DNA of 6,340 bases. Source: an uncultured Ilumatobacter sp. Its GTDB lineage: Bacteria > Actinomycetota > Acidimicrobiia > Acidimicrobiales > Ilumatobacteraceae. Shown piece after piece: positions 1-5,334 of the stretch. Position 1 is the stretch's first letter. Each line of letters begins with the position of its first letter. The position numbers and the translations under genes are program-made. Under the pieces are notes generated by a model. The model did not search any database and was not told the origin of the DNA. It saw nothing but the letters and a program-made list of their open reading frames with translations. The stretch spans positions 1 to 6,340 of the forward strand of contig CALAHA010000079.1 in assembly GCA_937891565.1 (NCBI GenBank). Direction: 5' to 3'.

Positions 1-2
1 TC

Positions 3-362
3 GACACCGAAGTGGCCAAAGCCACGGGGGTGCGGACCGGGCTTGTCGATGGGCTCCTGATGGTTCTGCTGTCGGCCACGGTGCTGGCAACGATGAATGT
101 CATGGGAGTCACGTTGATTGCGGCGAACCTTGTCGTCCCTGCGGTGGTTGCCAGAATGCTGACCGACAGCTTCGGTCGGATGCTCGGCTACGCCAGCGTG
201 ATCGGAGCGGTCAGCGGCTTCGTCGGCATGAACGCGAGCTATCACCTCGATGTCGCGTCCGGCCCAACGATCGTCCTCACAGCTGCGACGTTTTTCATCG
301 TGGCGTTCGTTGCCGGTGGTTCGTTCCGTCGCCGTGCTGGCACTGTTGCCCACGCCCACTGA
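3..362 (+). CDS. Metal ABC transporter permease, ABC-3 family (ZnuB/MntB-like), C-terminal part
   Basis: The reading frame is open from the left edge (first complete codon at position 3, residues DTEVAKATG) to a TGA at 360-362, so the N-terminal part lies outside the window. The visible 119 residues resemble the end of ABC-3 family permeases, the membrane subunit of binding-protein-dependent zinc/manganese importers. The conserved run after the coupling region is present (GVTLIAANLVVPAVVARML), as is the later SYHLDVASGPTIVL stretch, which matches the family pattern SYHLDxxxGxxIVL. Three hydrophobic segments can be seen, at about residues 15-48, 58-75 and 87-104 of the fragment, followed by a short basic tail (SFRRRAG) that would sit in the cytoplasm. 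A Fur-family regulator gene follows on the same strand, which supports a metal-uptake role. Zinc versus manganese cannot be told from this part. Confidence 0.85.
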   Translation, partial: DTEVAKATGVRTGLVDGLLMVLLSATVLATMNVMGVTLIAANLVVPAVVARMLTDSFGRMLGYASVIGAVSGFVGMNASYHLDVASGPTIVLTAATFFIVAFVAGGSFRRRAGTVAHAH

Positions 363-417
363 TGATGCGCCAACTGATTGCTGTCACCACGTGCGGCTGA
401 ACGAAGAAGCGGCCGCG

Positions 418-870
418 ATGATCAACGGCTTGCCCGTCGACGGATGGGCGGTCGAAGATGCCGAAGCGATCCTGCGAGACCATGGCTGCCGAGCAACCGC
501 CCCACGCGTTGCCGTTCTGCGAGCACTGCTTCGCCACGGTGGCCCGATCGATGCGGCCGAGTTGACACGGCTCGCGGAGGTCGAAGAGTCGACCATCCAC
601 GAGGCGACGGTGTACCGCACCATTGGAGTGCTGTCTGACCGAGGCATCGTCACGCACGTGCATGCGGGCCATGGTCCGTCGCTGGTCCGGCTCGGTGGCG
701 ACCACGGGCTTCTTGCGGTCTGTCGTGATTGCGGTGCAATTGCTCAGCTGCCGGCTGAGGCAGTCAAGACCTTCGTCGAGCAAGTCCACGCCGCAGTGCA
801 GTTCACGCTCGAACCGGGCCACTTCGCGCTGGAGGGCGTCTGCGCAGCATGTGCAGGTCACTCGGCGTGA
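418..870 (+). CDS. Fur-family metal-responsive transcriptional regulator (Zur-like)
   Basis: A 150-residue cytoplasmic DNA-binding repressor of the Fur superfamily. The N-terminal winged helix begins with the helix containing GCRATAPRVAVLRAL (residues 23-37). The recognition helix is about residues 61-73 (HEATVYRTIGVLS; the TVYR motif is diagnostic), followed by the wing GIVTHVHAGHG. The C-terminal dimerisation domain has the two structural-zinc pairs CRDC (102/105) and CAAC (142/145). The position after the metal importer permease suggests control of zinc or manganese uptake, so Zur-like is likely but not proven. The ATG at 418 is preferred because it gives a normal family length and lies about 20 residues before the first conserved helix. 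An in-frame GTG at 391 would add nine residues (VRLNEEAAA) and cannot be excluded, as neither start has a strong ribosome-binding site. The His-rich stretch usually preceding the first CxxC is reduced to GGDHG (one His, residue 96). Its TGA overlaps the next start as GTGA. Confidence 0.88.
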   Translation: MINGLPVDGWAVEDAEAILRDHGCRATAPRVAVLRALLRHGGPIDAAELTRLAEVEESTIHEATVYRTIGVLSDRGIVTHVHAGHGPSLVRLGGDHGLLAVCRDCGAIAQLPAEAVKTFVEQVHAAVQFTLEPGHFALEGVCAACAGHSA

Positions 871-1351
871 GCACCTACGCGTTCCGTCAAGTGGACGTCT
901 TCACTCGGGGAGCATTCACTGGCAATCCTGTCGCCATTGTCCATGATGCCGACAATGTGCCGGCCGAGGAAATGAGGGCGATCACGCGCTGGACGAGCCG
1001 GTCGACAGCGACACGTTGACTCACGTACTGCGGCTGCTTGGGCTGGCAGCCGGCGACATCGTGGCAACGCACTAGATCGACAATGGCCCCGGCTGGATGG
1101 GCGTGCAACTGACGAATGCCCAGCAAGTGCTTGACATCTCGATGCCGAACGAACCTGCTGCGCACTTCGACGTCGGCGTCGTCGGGCTGTATCCGGCGGG
1201 TGGTGACGCAGCGATCGAAGTACGGGCCTTCTTCAACGATCCGAACGGCTCAATTCGCGAAGACCCCGTGACCGGCAGCCTGAACGCATCGATTGCACAA
1301 TGGCTGCTCGGTAACGGGACCTTCACGGCGCTGACGCAACACCCGCTTTGA
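867..1351 (+). pseudogene. Decayed PhzF-family (phenazine biosynthesis-like/epimerase) gene
   Basis: Remnant of a PhzF-family isomerase-fold gene; intact members are about 280-300 residues. The GTG at 867 overlaps the regulator stop (GTGA). It opens a frame reading STYAFRQVDVFTRGAFTGNPVAIV and then EEMRAITRWT, the canonical PhzF N-terminus, which ends at TGA 1017-1019. From about 992 the family match continues in another frame (DEPVDSDTLTHVLRLLGL). This skips roughly 100 codons that should follow RWT, so an internal deletion has also shifted the frame. In that second frame a TAG at 1073-1075 sits where the family has Trp (RWVDNGPGW compared with H-stop-IDNGPGW). The match then continues through DVGVVGLYPAG, EVRAFF and EDPVTGSLNASIAQWLLGNG. 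The family C-terminal segment after WLLGxG is missing and is replaced by ten unrelated residues up to TGA 1349-1351. At least three independent lesions make a functional product very unlikely. The start overlap shows it was once co-translated with the regulator. Confidence 0.88.
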
Positions 1352-1381
1352 GACTGGCGGCACCCGCTCTGAGGCTGACGG
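1340..1381. repeat. Two-copy imperfect 21-bp tandem repeat at the end of the phzF remnant
   Basis: Copy 1 (1340-1360) and copy 2 (1361-1381) are directly adjacent. Both begin CACCCGCT and end CGG, and they match at 18 of 21 positions; the differences are T/C at unit position 9, A/G at position 14 and G/A at position 18. A further CACCC start follows at 1382. Copy 1 contains the stop of the degraded phzF frame. The duplication is probably linked to the rearrangement that removed the 3' end of that gene, though this is inference. Confidence 0.7.
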
Positions 1382-1405
1382 CACCCCACGGGGCCACCAG
1401 CGGCC

Positions 1406-1411
1406 CATACT
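1406..1411 (+). promoter_or_regulatory. Probable -10 element for a leaderless SGNH-hydrolase transcript
   Basis: CATACT lies 6 nt before the ATG at 1418. Transcription normally starts about 6-7 nt after the hexamer, which would place the first base at or next to the start codon. No ribosome-binding site lies before the ATG, consistent with leaderless translation. No good -35 was found. The hexamer is CANNNT rather than the stricter TANNNT, so this is the weaker of the four similar sites in the window. Confidence 0.5.
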
Positions 1412-1417
1412 GATGTG

Positions 1418-2332
1418 ATGCGCTTCGCGGACCTAAGCCGACTTGGTGTCGGTGCTGCGGTGTTCGCTGGCCTACTGATTGCGTCTGCTGTCGCTGCCGC
1501 CGGGCCGTCAACCGATTCTCGCGGTGCGTCGGCGAGCGAGGTGGCCGTGCGGTTGACGCCGCCACCCGAACCCGGCGTCGGAGCGCCCGTGTTGCTCATC
1601 AGCGATTCGGCGTGGTTGGGGATGTACCTCTACGGCGGTGGCCTCGATGCAGTGCAGGGCTTCGAGCACACGTTCGCGTTGGCGTCGTGTCGGCGTCGTG
1701 TGACCACATCGTGCACAAACTTCGACGGTTACGTACCAATCACACTCTTAGAAGAACTTGAGAACCACCCCGACGGATTCGGAACGCTGATTGTTGCCAC
1801 CGGCTACAACGACGACGACAGAGCGTTTCGCACCGAGCTCAACACGATCATCAATCGAGCCCGGAGCCTCGACTACGAGCGAGTCGTTTGGCTGACGCTG
1901 CGATCGAACGTCACCTACGTGTCGCCTGGCGACGCCGGATTTGCCGAAGTGTTCGGGAACAACAACGAAGCGCTGGTGGGCATTGCTGCATCCGGCACCT
2001 ATCCCGAACTGGTCGTCGCGGACTGGGCTACATACGCCGGAGATCAGTCAAGCTGGTTCAGCAGCGACGGTATCCATTTGCGACGGCGTGGGAGTTACGC
2101 GGCAGGCGACTACATCTCACGCAAGTTGGCCCATCTCGACAAACGAGCCTGCCCACAGCCTCTCGCAGAGGGTGGGCCTGTGCTCGATCCGTGCCCCGAC
2201 CCCGACCTCCGGGATCCGCTCGTCGATCTCGACTCGTTGTATCCGGTGGACCAACCACAGCCGAGAAACCCATTCTTGTTGAACTTCGAAGGCTCGAGTT
2301 CGTGGCCGGCACCACCCTGGTGGGAGTCCTGA
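1418..2332 (+). CDS. Exported SGNH/GDSL-like hydrolase
   Basis: A 304-residue protein with an N-terminal signal-type segment: basic RLG (8-10), then a hydrophobic stretch at about 11-28 ending SAVAAAG, so cleavage near residue 28-29 is plausible. SGNH-family blocks follow in order: LLISDSAWLG with candidate nucleophile Ser64, ATGYNDDD with Asn131, and SSDGIHL with Asp217 and His220. This is the layout of GDSL-type esterases and acyl-hydrolases. The substrate cannot be inferred; extracellular ester or O-acetyl hydrolysis is the general expectation. Four cysteines (Cys91, Cys99 and a pair in ACPQPLAEGGPVLDPCPD) could form disulfides after export. After the His block comes a tail of about 70 residues rich in Pro and Asp, ending SWPAPPWWES, with no recognised domain. 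ATG 1418 is chosen for its distance from the -10-like element; GTG 1415, one codon earlier, is the alternative. It has its own promoter-like sequence and converges on the oxidoreductase gene. Confidence 0.75.
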   Translation: MRFADLSRLGVGAAVFAGLLIASAVAAAGPSTDSRGASASEVAVRLTPPPEPGVGAPVLLISDSAWLGMYLYGGGLDAVQGFEHTFALASCRRRVTTSCTNFDGYVPITLLEELENHPDGFGTLIVATGYNDDDRAFRTELNTIINRARSLDYERVVWLTLRSNVTYVSPGDAGFAEVFGNNNEALVGIAASGTYPELVVADWATYAGDQSSWFSSDGIHLRRRGSYAAGDYISRKLAHLDKRACPQPLAEGGPVLDPCPDPDLRDPLVDLDSLYPVDQPQPRNPFLLNFEGSSSWPAPPWWES

Positions 2333-2451
2333 ACATCTTGCGCCGTGCGTCGCTCATTGCTGCGCGTCGTGGCCACAAACTGCAACCGCCGACGCCTTCA
2401 CCCTCTCGCTGCAACTTCCAGAACGCATGGACGAACGGATTCCGTGCAGGC
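2333..2451. other. Convergent intergenic spacer
   Basis: This 119-bp gap lies between the stops of the plus-strand hydrolase and the minus-strand oxidoreductase. I see no gene in it and no GC-stem plus T-run of the intrinsic-terminator kind on either strand. The only symmetry noticed is the short palindrome ACGGATTCCGT near 2434-2444, whose centre is too tight to form a hairpin. Confidence 0.5.
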
Positions 2452-3471
2452 TTAGACGGCCTTGAGGTCGGCCATCACCTTGGACCAGCGGTCGGGATCG
2501 CTGGCGTAGGGGGCGTAGAAACTCAGGCGCTGGATGACGTCGCCGTAGCGGGAACCAAGCTCGGCTGCGATGGATTCGGGCTCGCCGACGACGGCAAACG
2601 TATTGAGGATCTCATCATCGATCAGCGTGCCCATCTTGTCCCACTCGCCCTGCTTCGATAGCGAATTGAGTTCGTCTTGCAGACCGCCCCAGCCGTGCAT
2701 ATCGAGCACAGGCCGGTACGCAGGAGTCGAGCCGTAGAACGCAATTTGCTTGCGAGTTGCCGTCGCGGCCTTCTCTATCTCTTCGTCGTTGTTGCCGGTC
2801 ACAACGAAGGACGGCCCAACGATCTCGAAGCCATCCATGGTCTTGCCGGCCTTCTCCCGGCCACGCTCGAGTGCTGGGATCGTGACTTCGCGCAGGTACT
2901 ACTCGGTGGTGAAACCGTGGCAGATGAAACCGTCGAATGCCTCACCGGCGACTTCGGTCATGAGTGGACCGACGCCAGCCAGGAACATTTTTGGCGGGCC
3001 AAAACCTTCGAGATCTGATGCGTCGGGGGAGAACATTGGGGTCATCAACGTGTGCTTGTAGAACTCGCCCCGGAACTCGAGCTTTTCCCCGGTGAGCCAC
3101 GTGTTCCAAATGGCACGAATAGCCAACCCCATCTCACGCATCCGGGCGGCCGGGTTACTCCACTCCATCGAAAAACGCTTCTCGATGTGCGGCTTGATCT
3201 GGCTGCCGAGGCCAAGCACGAAGCGGCCCTTCGAATACGCCTGCAAGTCCCACGCCGTGTTGGCGAGCGTCATTGGTGAGCGGGCGAATGCCACGGCGAT
3301 CGACGTACCGATTTCCAGCTCTTCGGTGTGTTCAGCTGCGAGCAGCAACGGCATGAATGGGTCGTGGGCCAACTCGGCGGTCCAGGCTCCCGAGTAGCCC
3401 GACGCCTCTGCTTCCTGCGCTTGGGCGGCGACTTTCGTCAGGTCGGTTCCGATATTGCCGTCGATCTTCAT
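2452..3471 (-). pseudogene. Luciferase-like F420-dependent oxidoreductase (TIGR03617-type), interrupted by one in-frame TAG
   Basis: Read on the minus strand from ATG 3471-3469 to TAA 2454-2452, this is a single frame of 340 codons, the usual length for this TIM-barrel family, with one amber codon at 2901-2899 (codon 191). Before it are MKIDGNIGTD, GAWTAELAHDPF (28-39), VAFARSPMTLANTAWD (60-75) and RFVLGLGSQIKPHIEKRF (83-100), all typical of the TIGR03617 branch of F420-using flavin-type oxidoreductases; it runs on to FICHGFTTE. Directly after the stop the match resumes in the same frame (YLREVTIPALERG, FVVTG, RKQIAFYGSTPAYRPV, SKQGEWDKMG, FAVVGEPE, RLSFYAPYASDPDRW). From memory the family has Lys or Arg at the amber position, so AAG to TAG is the simplest origin. 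The 190-residue product would lack about 45% of the barrel and is probably inactive unless the stop is read through. No other lesion is visible, so the mutation is recent, a sequencing error, or recoded. Substrate unknown. Confidence 0.85.
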
Positions 3472-3477
3472 GCGCTG

Positions 3478-3483
3478 AGTATA
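3478..3483 (-). promoter_or_regulatory. -10 element for a leaderless oxidoreductase transcript
   Basis: On the minus strand a consensus-like TATACT is followed by 6 nt (CAGCGC) and then the ATG at 3471. It lies in the 44-bp gap after the PAC2 stop, so the oxidoreductase can be transcribed independently of PAC2. There is no ribosome-binding site between hexamer and start. No clear -35 was found at 16-18 nt. Confidence 0.65.
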
Positions 3484-3515
3484 CAACGCTGGCTCAACCC
3501 GATTTCAGTCGCAGA

Positions 3516-4403
3516 TCAGTCTTGCTCGCGGAAGAACTCTTGGATCTCTGCGGCAATCTCGTCGCCGGACTTGATGCGCATCTCGGCAGCAGCGCTCGCG
3601 GCATCAGCGTCGTCTTCGACCGCTGCGTCATGCAGCGCTTCGAGTTGGTAGATCATATTCTGGTGTTCGCTGTGGTCGGCGACCATCTGGTCGATGCGTT
3701 GCCGCTGGACGGCGATCTCGTTGCGAAGTGCGGCACCGACGATCTTGACGCCAGTGGCTTCGTGGAGCCCATCGAGGAGTGCTGCCGAGGCAGCGGGATA
3801 CGACATGGCCGAGACGTAGTGCGGAACCTGTGCCCAGATGCCAAGCGCTGGGATCTTGCGGTCATGCATGGTGTGTTCGAGCGCAGCAGCCATACCGGCG
3901 GGGACGTCGACGGAGCTCCGGGCGAACGACACGCTGGCGAGCACTTCGGTCGACGGCGATGAGCACGACAACCGAGCGGCGCGTGTATGTGGAGCGGCGA
4001 ATGGGTAGGCGCCGAAACCGATCATCTGCGTAACTCCGAGCTCGACGGCGATGTCGCCCATCGCTTTCGAGAATCGACGCCAGTTGATGTCGGGCTCGGG
4101 GCCGCTGAGGACGAGGATGTCGCGGCCGCTCGGAGACTGCCCGGCGCTGAGCTCGATGTGGTGCCAACGGAGGTTTGTGTTCACTCCGTCGCGCAGTTCC
4201 ATTGTGGGACGGCGAGCGCGGTAGTCGACGAAGGTGTCGTCATCGAAGCGGATCAACGGTGAAGTCTCGCACTCCTCGATCACGGCTTCAACGGCCGCAG
4301 CCGCTGCGCCGCCCGCGTCGATCCAGCCGGTCATCATGACCAGCAGGATTGGTTCGTGGAGCATCGAGTCGTCGGTGAGGAGTTCGTAGTCGCCGTCGAT
4401 CAT
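3516..4403 (-). CDS. PAC2-family protein
   Basis: A 295-residue cytoplasmic protein related to the PAC2 (proteasome assembly chaperone 2) family common in actinobacteria. It has the family's opening: a first strand ILLVMMTGWIDAGGAAAAAV (residues 19-38), then the acidic stretch IRFDDDTFVDYRARRPTMEL, the DILVLSGPEPDINWRRF segment (a strand followed by the PEPD-W motif) and MIGFGAYPFAAPHTR. The central part is followed by IPALGIWAQVPHYVSAMSYPAASAALL, also conserved in these proteins. The C-terminal ~70 residues are helical and charged (from RNEIAVQRQRIDQM to GDEIAAEIQEFFREQD), a probable coiled coil. The molecular function of bacterial members is not established; a link to proteasome or protein quality control is by family name only. 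ATG 4403 is supported by a TANNNT hexamer 7 nt upstream. It diverges from the thioredoxin-like gene and precedes the oxidoreductase by 44 bp. Confidence 0.85.
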   Translation of the reverse strand: MIDGDYELLTDDSMLHEPILLVMMTGWIDAGGAAAAAVEAVIEECETSPLIRFDDDTFVDYRARRPTMELRDGVNTNLRWHHIELSAGQSPSGRDILVLSGPEPDINWRRFSKAMGDIAVELGVTQMIGFGAYPFAAPHTRAARLSCSSPSTEVLASVSFARSSVDVPAGMAAALEHTMHDRKIPALGIWAQVPHYVSAMSYPAASAALLDGLHEATGVKIVGAALRNEIAVQRQRIDQMVADHSEHQNMIYQLEALHDAAVEDDADAASAAAEMRIKSGDEIAAEIQEFFREQD

Positions 4404-4410
4404 CAGAGCG

Positions 4411-4416
4411 AGAGTA
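4411..4416 (-). promoter_or_regulatory. -10 element for a leaderless PAC2 transcript
   Basis: On the minus strand TACTCT is followed by 7 nt (CGCTCTG) and then the ATG at 4403, so the transcript start should fall at or within a base of the start codon. No ribosome-binding site is present. No clear -35 is visible. Confidence 0.55.
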
Positions 4417-4444
4417 CCGAGGGAATGGGGTGCCTGCAGCGTTC

Positions 4445-4481
4445 GAGCAGAGGGAGAGCAGAGGGAGAGCAGAGGGAGAGC
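4445..4481. repeat. Perfect 11-bp tandem repeat in the PAC2/cnoX divergent spacer
   Basis: Three uninterrupted identical copies of AGAGGGAGAGC occupy 4449-4459, 4460-4470 and 4471-4481, preceded by a partial copy GAGC at 4445-4448. The array is purine-only on the plus strand apart from one C per unit. It sits upstream of both divergent promoters, 20 nt before the -10 element of the thioredoxin-like gene and 28 nt from that of PAC2. It may be a slippage-prone array or a set of protein-binding sites; the 11-bp period is near one helical turn. Confidence 0.9.
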
Positions 4482-4501
4482 GGCCCAGAAGGGCTGACGG
4501 G

Positions 4502-4507
4502 TATGGT
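4502..4507 (+). promoter_or_regulatory. -10 element for a leaderless thioredoxin-TPR transcript
   Basis: TATGGT is followed by 6 nt (GCAGTC) and then ATG 4514, the same spacing as at the oxidoreductase and hydrolase genes. A GGG run precedes it. No ribosome-binding site lies before the ATG, and no convincing -35 was found within the repeat-flanking sequence. Confidence 0.6.
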
Positions 4508-4513
4508 GCAGTC

Positions 4514-5221
4514 ATGGTTGCTATTGACATCACCGACGAAACCTTCGAAGCCGAAGTCATCGAGAAGTCCAGTCAGGTCACCGTGGTCGTGGACCTCTGG
4601 GCGCCTTGGTGCGGGCCGTGTAAGACACTGGGTCCAATCATTGAGAGCGTGGTCGACGCGACCGAAGGCAAGGTCATCCTTGCCAAGGTGAACATCGACG
4701 AGAACCCGGCCATCGGCCAGGCCTTCAAGGTGCAGTCGATCCCTGCGGTGTATGCACTCAAAGACGGTGCAGTCATCAACGGCTTCATGGGCGCCCTTCC
4801 CGAGCACGAGATTCAAGCGTTCGTCGATGCGTTGCTGCCGTCGCAAGATGAGCAAGCACTGGAACAGTTGATTGCTGCCGGCGACGAAGCCAGCCTGCGC
4901 CTCGCGCTGCAGAAGGAACCCGCCAACGAAGAGGCGATTGGCATCCTCGGCGAACTCCTGGTTGCCGATGGTCGACCCGAAGAAGCGTTGGCGTTGATCG
5001 AACGGATCCCAGATAACGATCGGACTCGCAAGATCGCCGCAGCCGCACGGATCGGTGAAGCGCCGACCGACGATTACGACATGACGCTCACCGCGCTGCT
5101 CGACTCGGTGAAGTCGGACGACGATGCGCGGCAGAAATTCGTTGACATCCTCGAACTGATGGGTGCCAACGACCCTCGCACGTCCGACTATCGCCGCAAG
5201 CTGACGACACGGCTGTACTGA
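4514..5221 (+). CDS. Thioredoxin-domain/TPR protein, CnoX (YbbN)-like
   Basis: A 235-residue cytoplasmic protein. Residues 1-110 form a thioredoxin fold: VVDLWAPWCGPCKTLGP carries the redox pair Cys33/Cys36, NIDENP is the conserved strand-loop, and SIPAV holds the cis-Pro (Pro77) facing the active site. Residues from about 115 to 235 form a helical TPR-like tail (EEAIGILGELLVADGRPEEALALIERIP) ending in TSDYRRKLTTRLY, where family members end in a similar YRRKL segment. This architecture defines the CnoX/YbbN co-chaperones, which hold unfolding proteins and protect them from over-oxidation under stress. The complete CGPC site suggests real thiol-disulfide activity; the E. coli homologue, from memory, has lost one cysteine. 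The ATG at 4514 is chosen because of the leaderless promoter spacing and because homology begins there; the frame extends upstream only through the tandem repeat. It is divergent from PAC2. Confidence 0.9.
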   Translation: MVAIDITDETFEAEVIEKSSQVTVVVDLWAPWCGPCKTLGPIIESVVDATEGKVILAKVNIDENPAIGQAFKVQSIPAVYALKDGAVINGFMGALPEHEIQAFVDALLPSQDEQALEQLIAAGDEASLRLALQKEPANEEAIGILGELLVADGRPEEALALIERIPDNDRTRKIAAAARIGEAPTDDYDMTLTALLDSVKSDDDARQKFVDILELMGANDPRTSDYRRKLTTRLY

Positions 5222-5228
5222 AAATTAG

Positions 5229-5249
5229 GTGGACCACGAAGTGGTCTGC
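5229..5249 (+). other. Hairpin just after the thioredoxin-TPR stop
   Basis: A 9-bp stem (5229-5237 with 5241-5249, including two G-U pairs) closes a GAA triloop; its core is GACCAC-GAA-GTGGTC. It begins 8 nt after the stop codon. No T-run follows, so it is not a standard intrinsic terminator. It may protect the upstream mRNA end, give partial termination, or be an operator near the comEA promoter. Confidence 0.5.
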
Positions 5250-5255
5250 AGGCGT

Positions 5256-5261
5256 TATCAT
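5256..5261 (+). promoter_or_regulatory. Possible -10 element for comEA
   Basis: TATCAT fits TANNNT and would start a transcript near 5268, giving a leader of about 67 nt that holds the second hairpin and the ribosome-binding site. No matching -35 was recognised, so this is tentative. Read-through from the thioredoxin-TPR gene is the alternative source of transcript. Confidence 0.3.
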
Positions 5262-5290
5262 TCTTGGTACCGACTCCTTCCAGATGTAGA

Positions 5291-5312
5291 GAATCGCGCC
5301 GAGGCGCGGTTC
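5291..5312 (+). promoter_or_regulatory. Strong hairpin in the comEA leader
   Basis: A 10-bp stem pairs GAATCGCGCC (5291-5300) with GGCGCGGTTC (5303-5312), with one U-G wobble and a tight GA loop that would relax to a CGAG tetraloop. It ends 9 nt before the ribosome-binding site, close enough to affect initiation. No T-run follows, so termination is unlikely. Confidence 0.55.
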
Positions 5313-5321
5313 CTGACGGTC

Positions 5322-5328
5322 GAGGAGG
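5322..5328 (+). promoter_or_regulatory. Ribosome-binding site deciding the comEA GTG start
   Basis: GAGGAGG is a strong Shine-Dalgarno sequence with 6 nt between it and the GTG at 5335. It fixes the start of the ComEA-like gene and contrasts with the leaderless starts elsewhere in the window. Confidence 0.8.
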
Positions 5329-5334
5329 TCGATC

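Noticed and set aside
250..417. Upstream extension of the Fur-family frame to 250
   Set aside because: It overlaps the permease coding region, has no family similarity and would add 56 unrelated residues; the normal family length starts at 418 (or at most 391).
295..861. Long minus-strand frame opposite the permease and regulator
   Set aside because: It is a shadow of the plus-strand GC-biased coding frames; the translation shows no recognisable domain.
1382..1400. CCCC-AC-GGGG symmetry upstream of the hydrolase as a terminator
   Set aside because: Only four pairs with a 2-nt loop and no T-run.
1072..1599. Minus-strand frame across the phzF remnant and hydrolase start
   Set aside because: Low-complexity Ser/Pro/Ala translation antisense to two recognised genes, with no start signals.
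1681..1702. 11-bp near-tandem repeat GGCGTCGTGTC/GGCGTCGTGTG in the hydrolase gene
   Set aside because: Only two copies inside an open, well-behaved coding frame; it is most likely codon-use coincidence.
2452..2838. Separate gene for the second half of the oxidoreductase, starting at ATG 2838
   Set aside because: Similarity continues upstream of that Met to the amber codon, and there is no promoter or ribosome-binding site; a half-barrel alone is unlikely to work.
2899..2901. Programmed frameshift in the oxidoreductase
   Set aside because: The parts before and after the interruption are in the same frame; the only change is a stop codon, so no shift is involved.
3472..3486. TTG start at 3486 for the oxidoreductase
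   Set aside because: It would place the TATACT promoter hexamer inside the gene and adds five residues not found in the family; ATG 3471 matches the family N-terminus.
3516..3530. Proteasome-docking (HbYX) motif at the PAC2 C-terminus
   Set aside because: The protein ends FREQD, with no tyrosine in the penultimate position.
4430..4513. Upstream extension of the thioredoxin-TPR frame
   Set aside because: The extra residues come from the 11-bp tandem repeat, homology starts at the ATG at 4514, and the -10 hexamer sits inside the extension.
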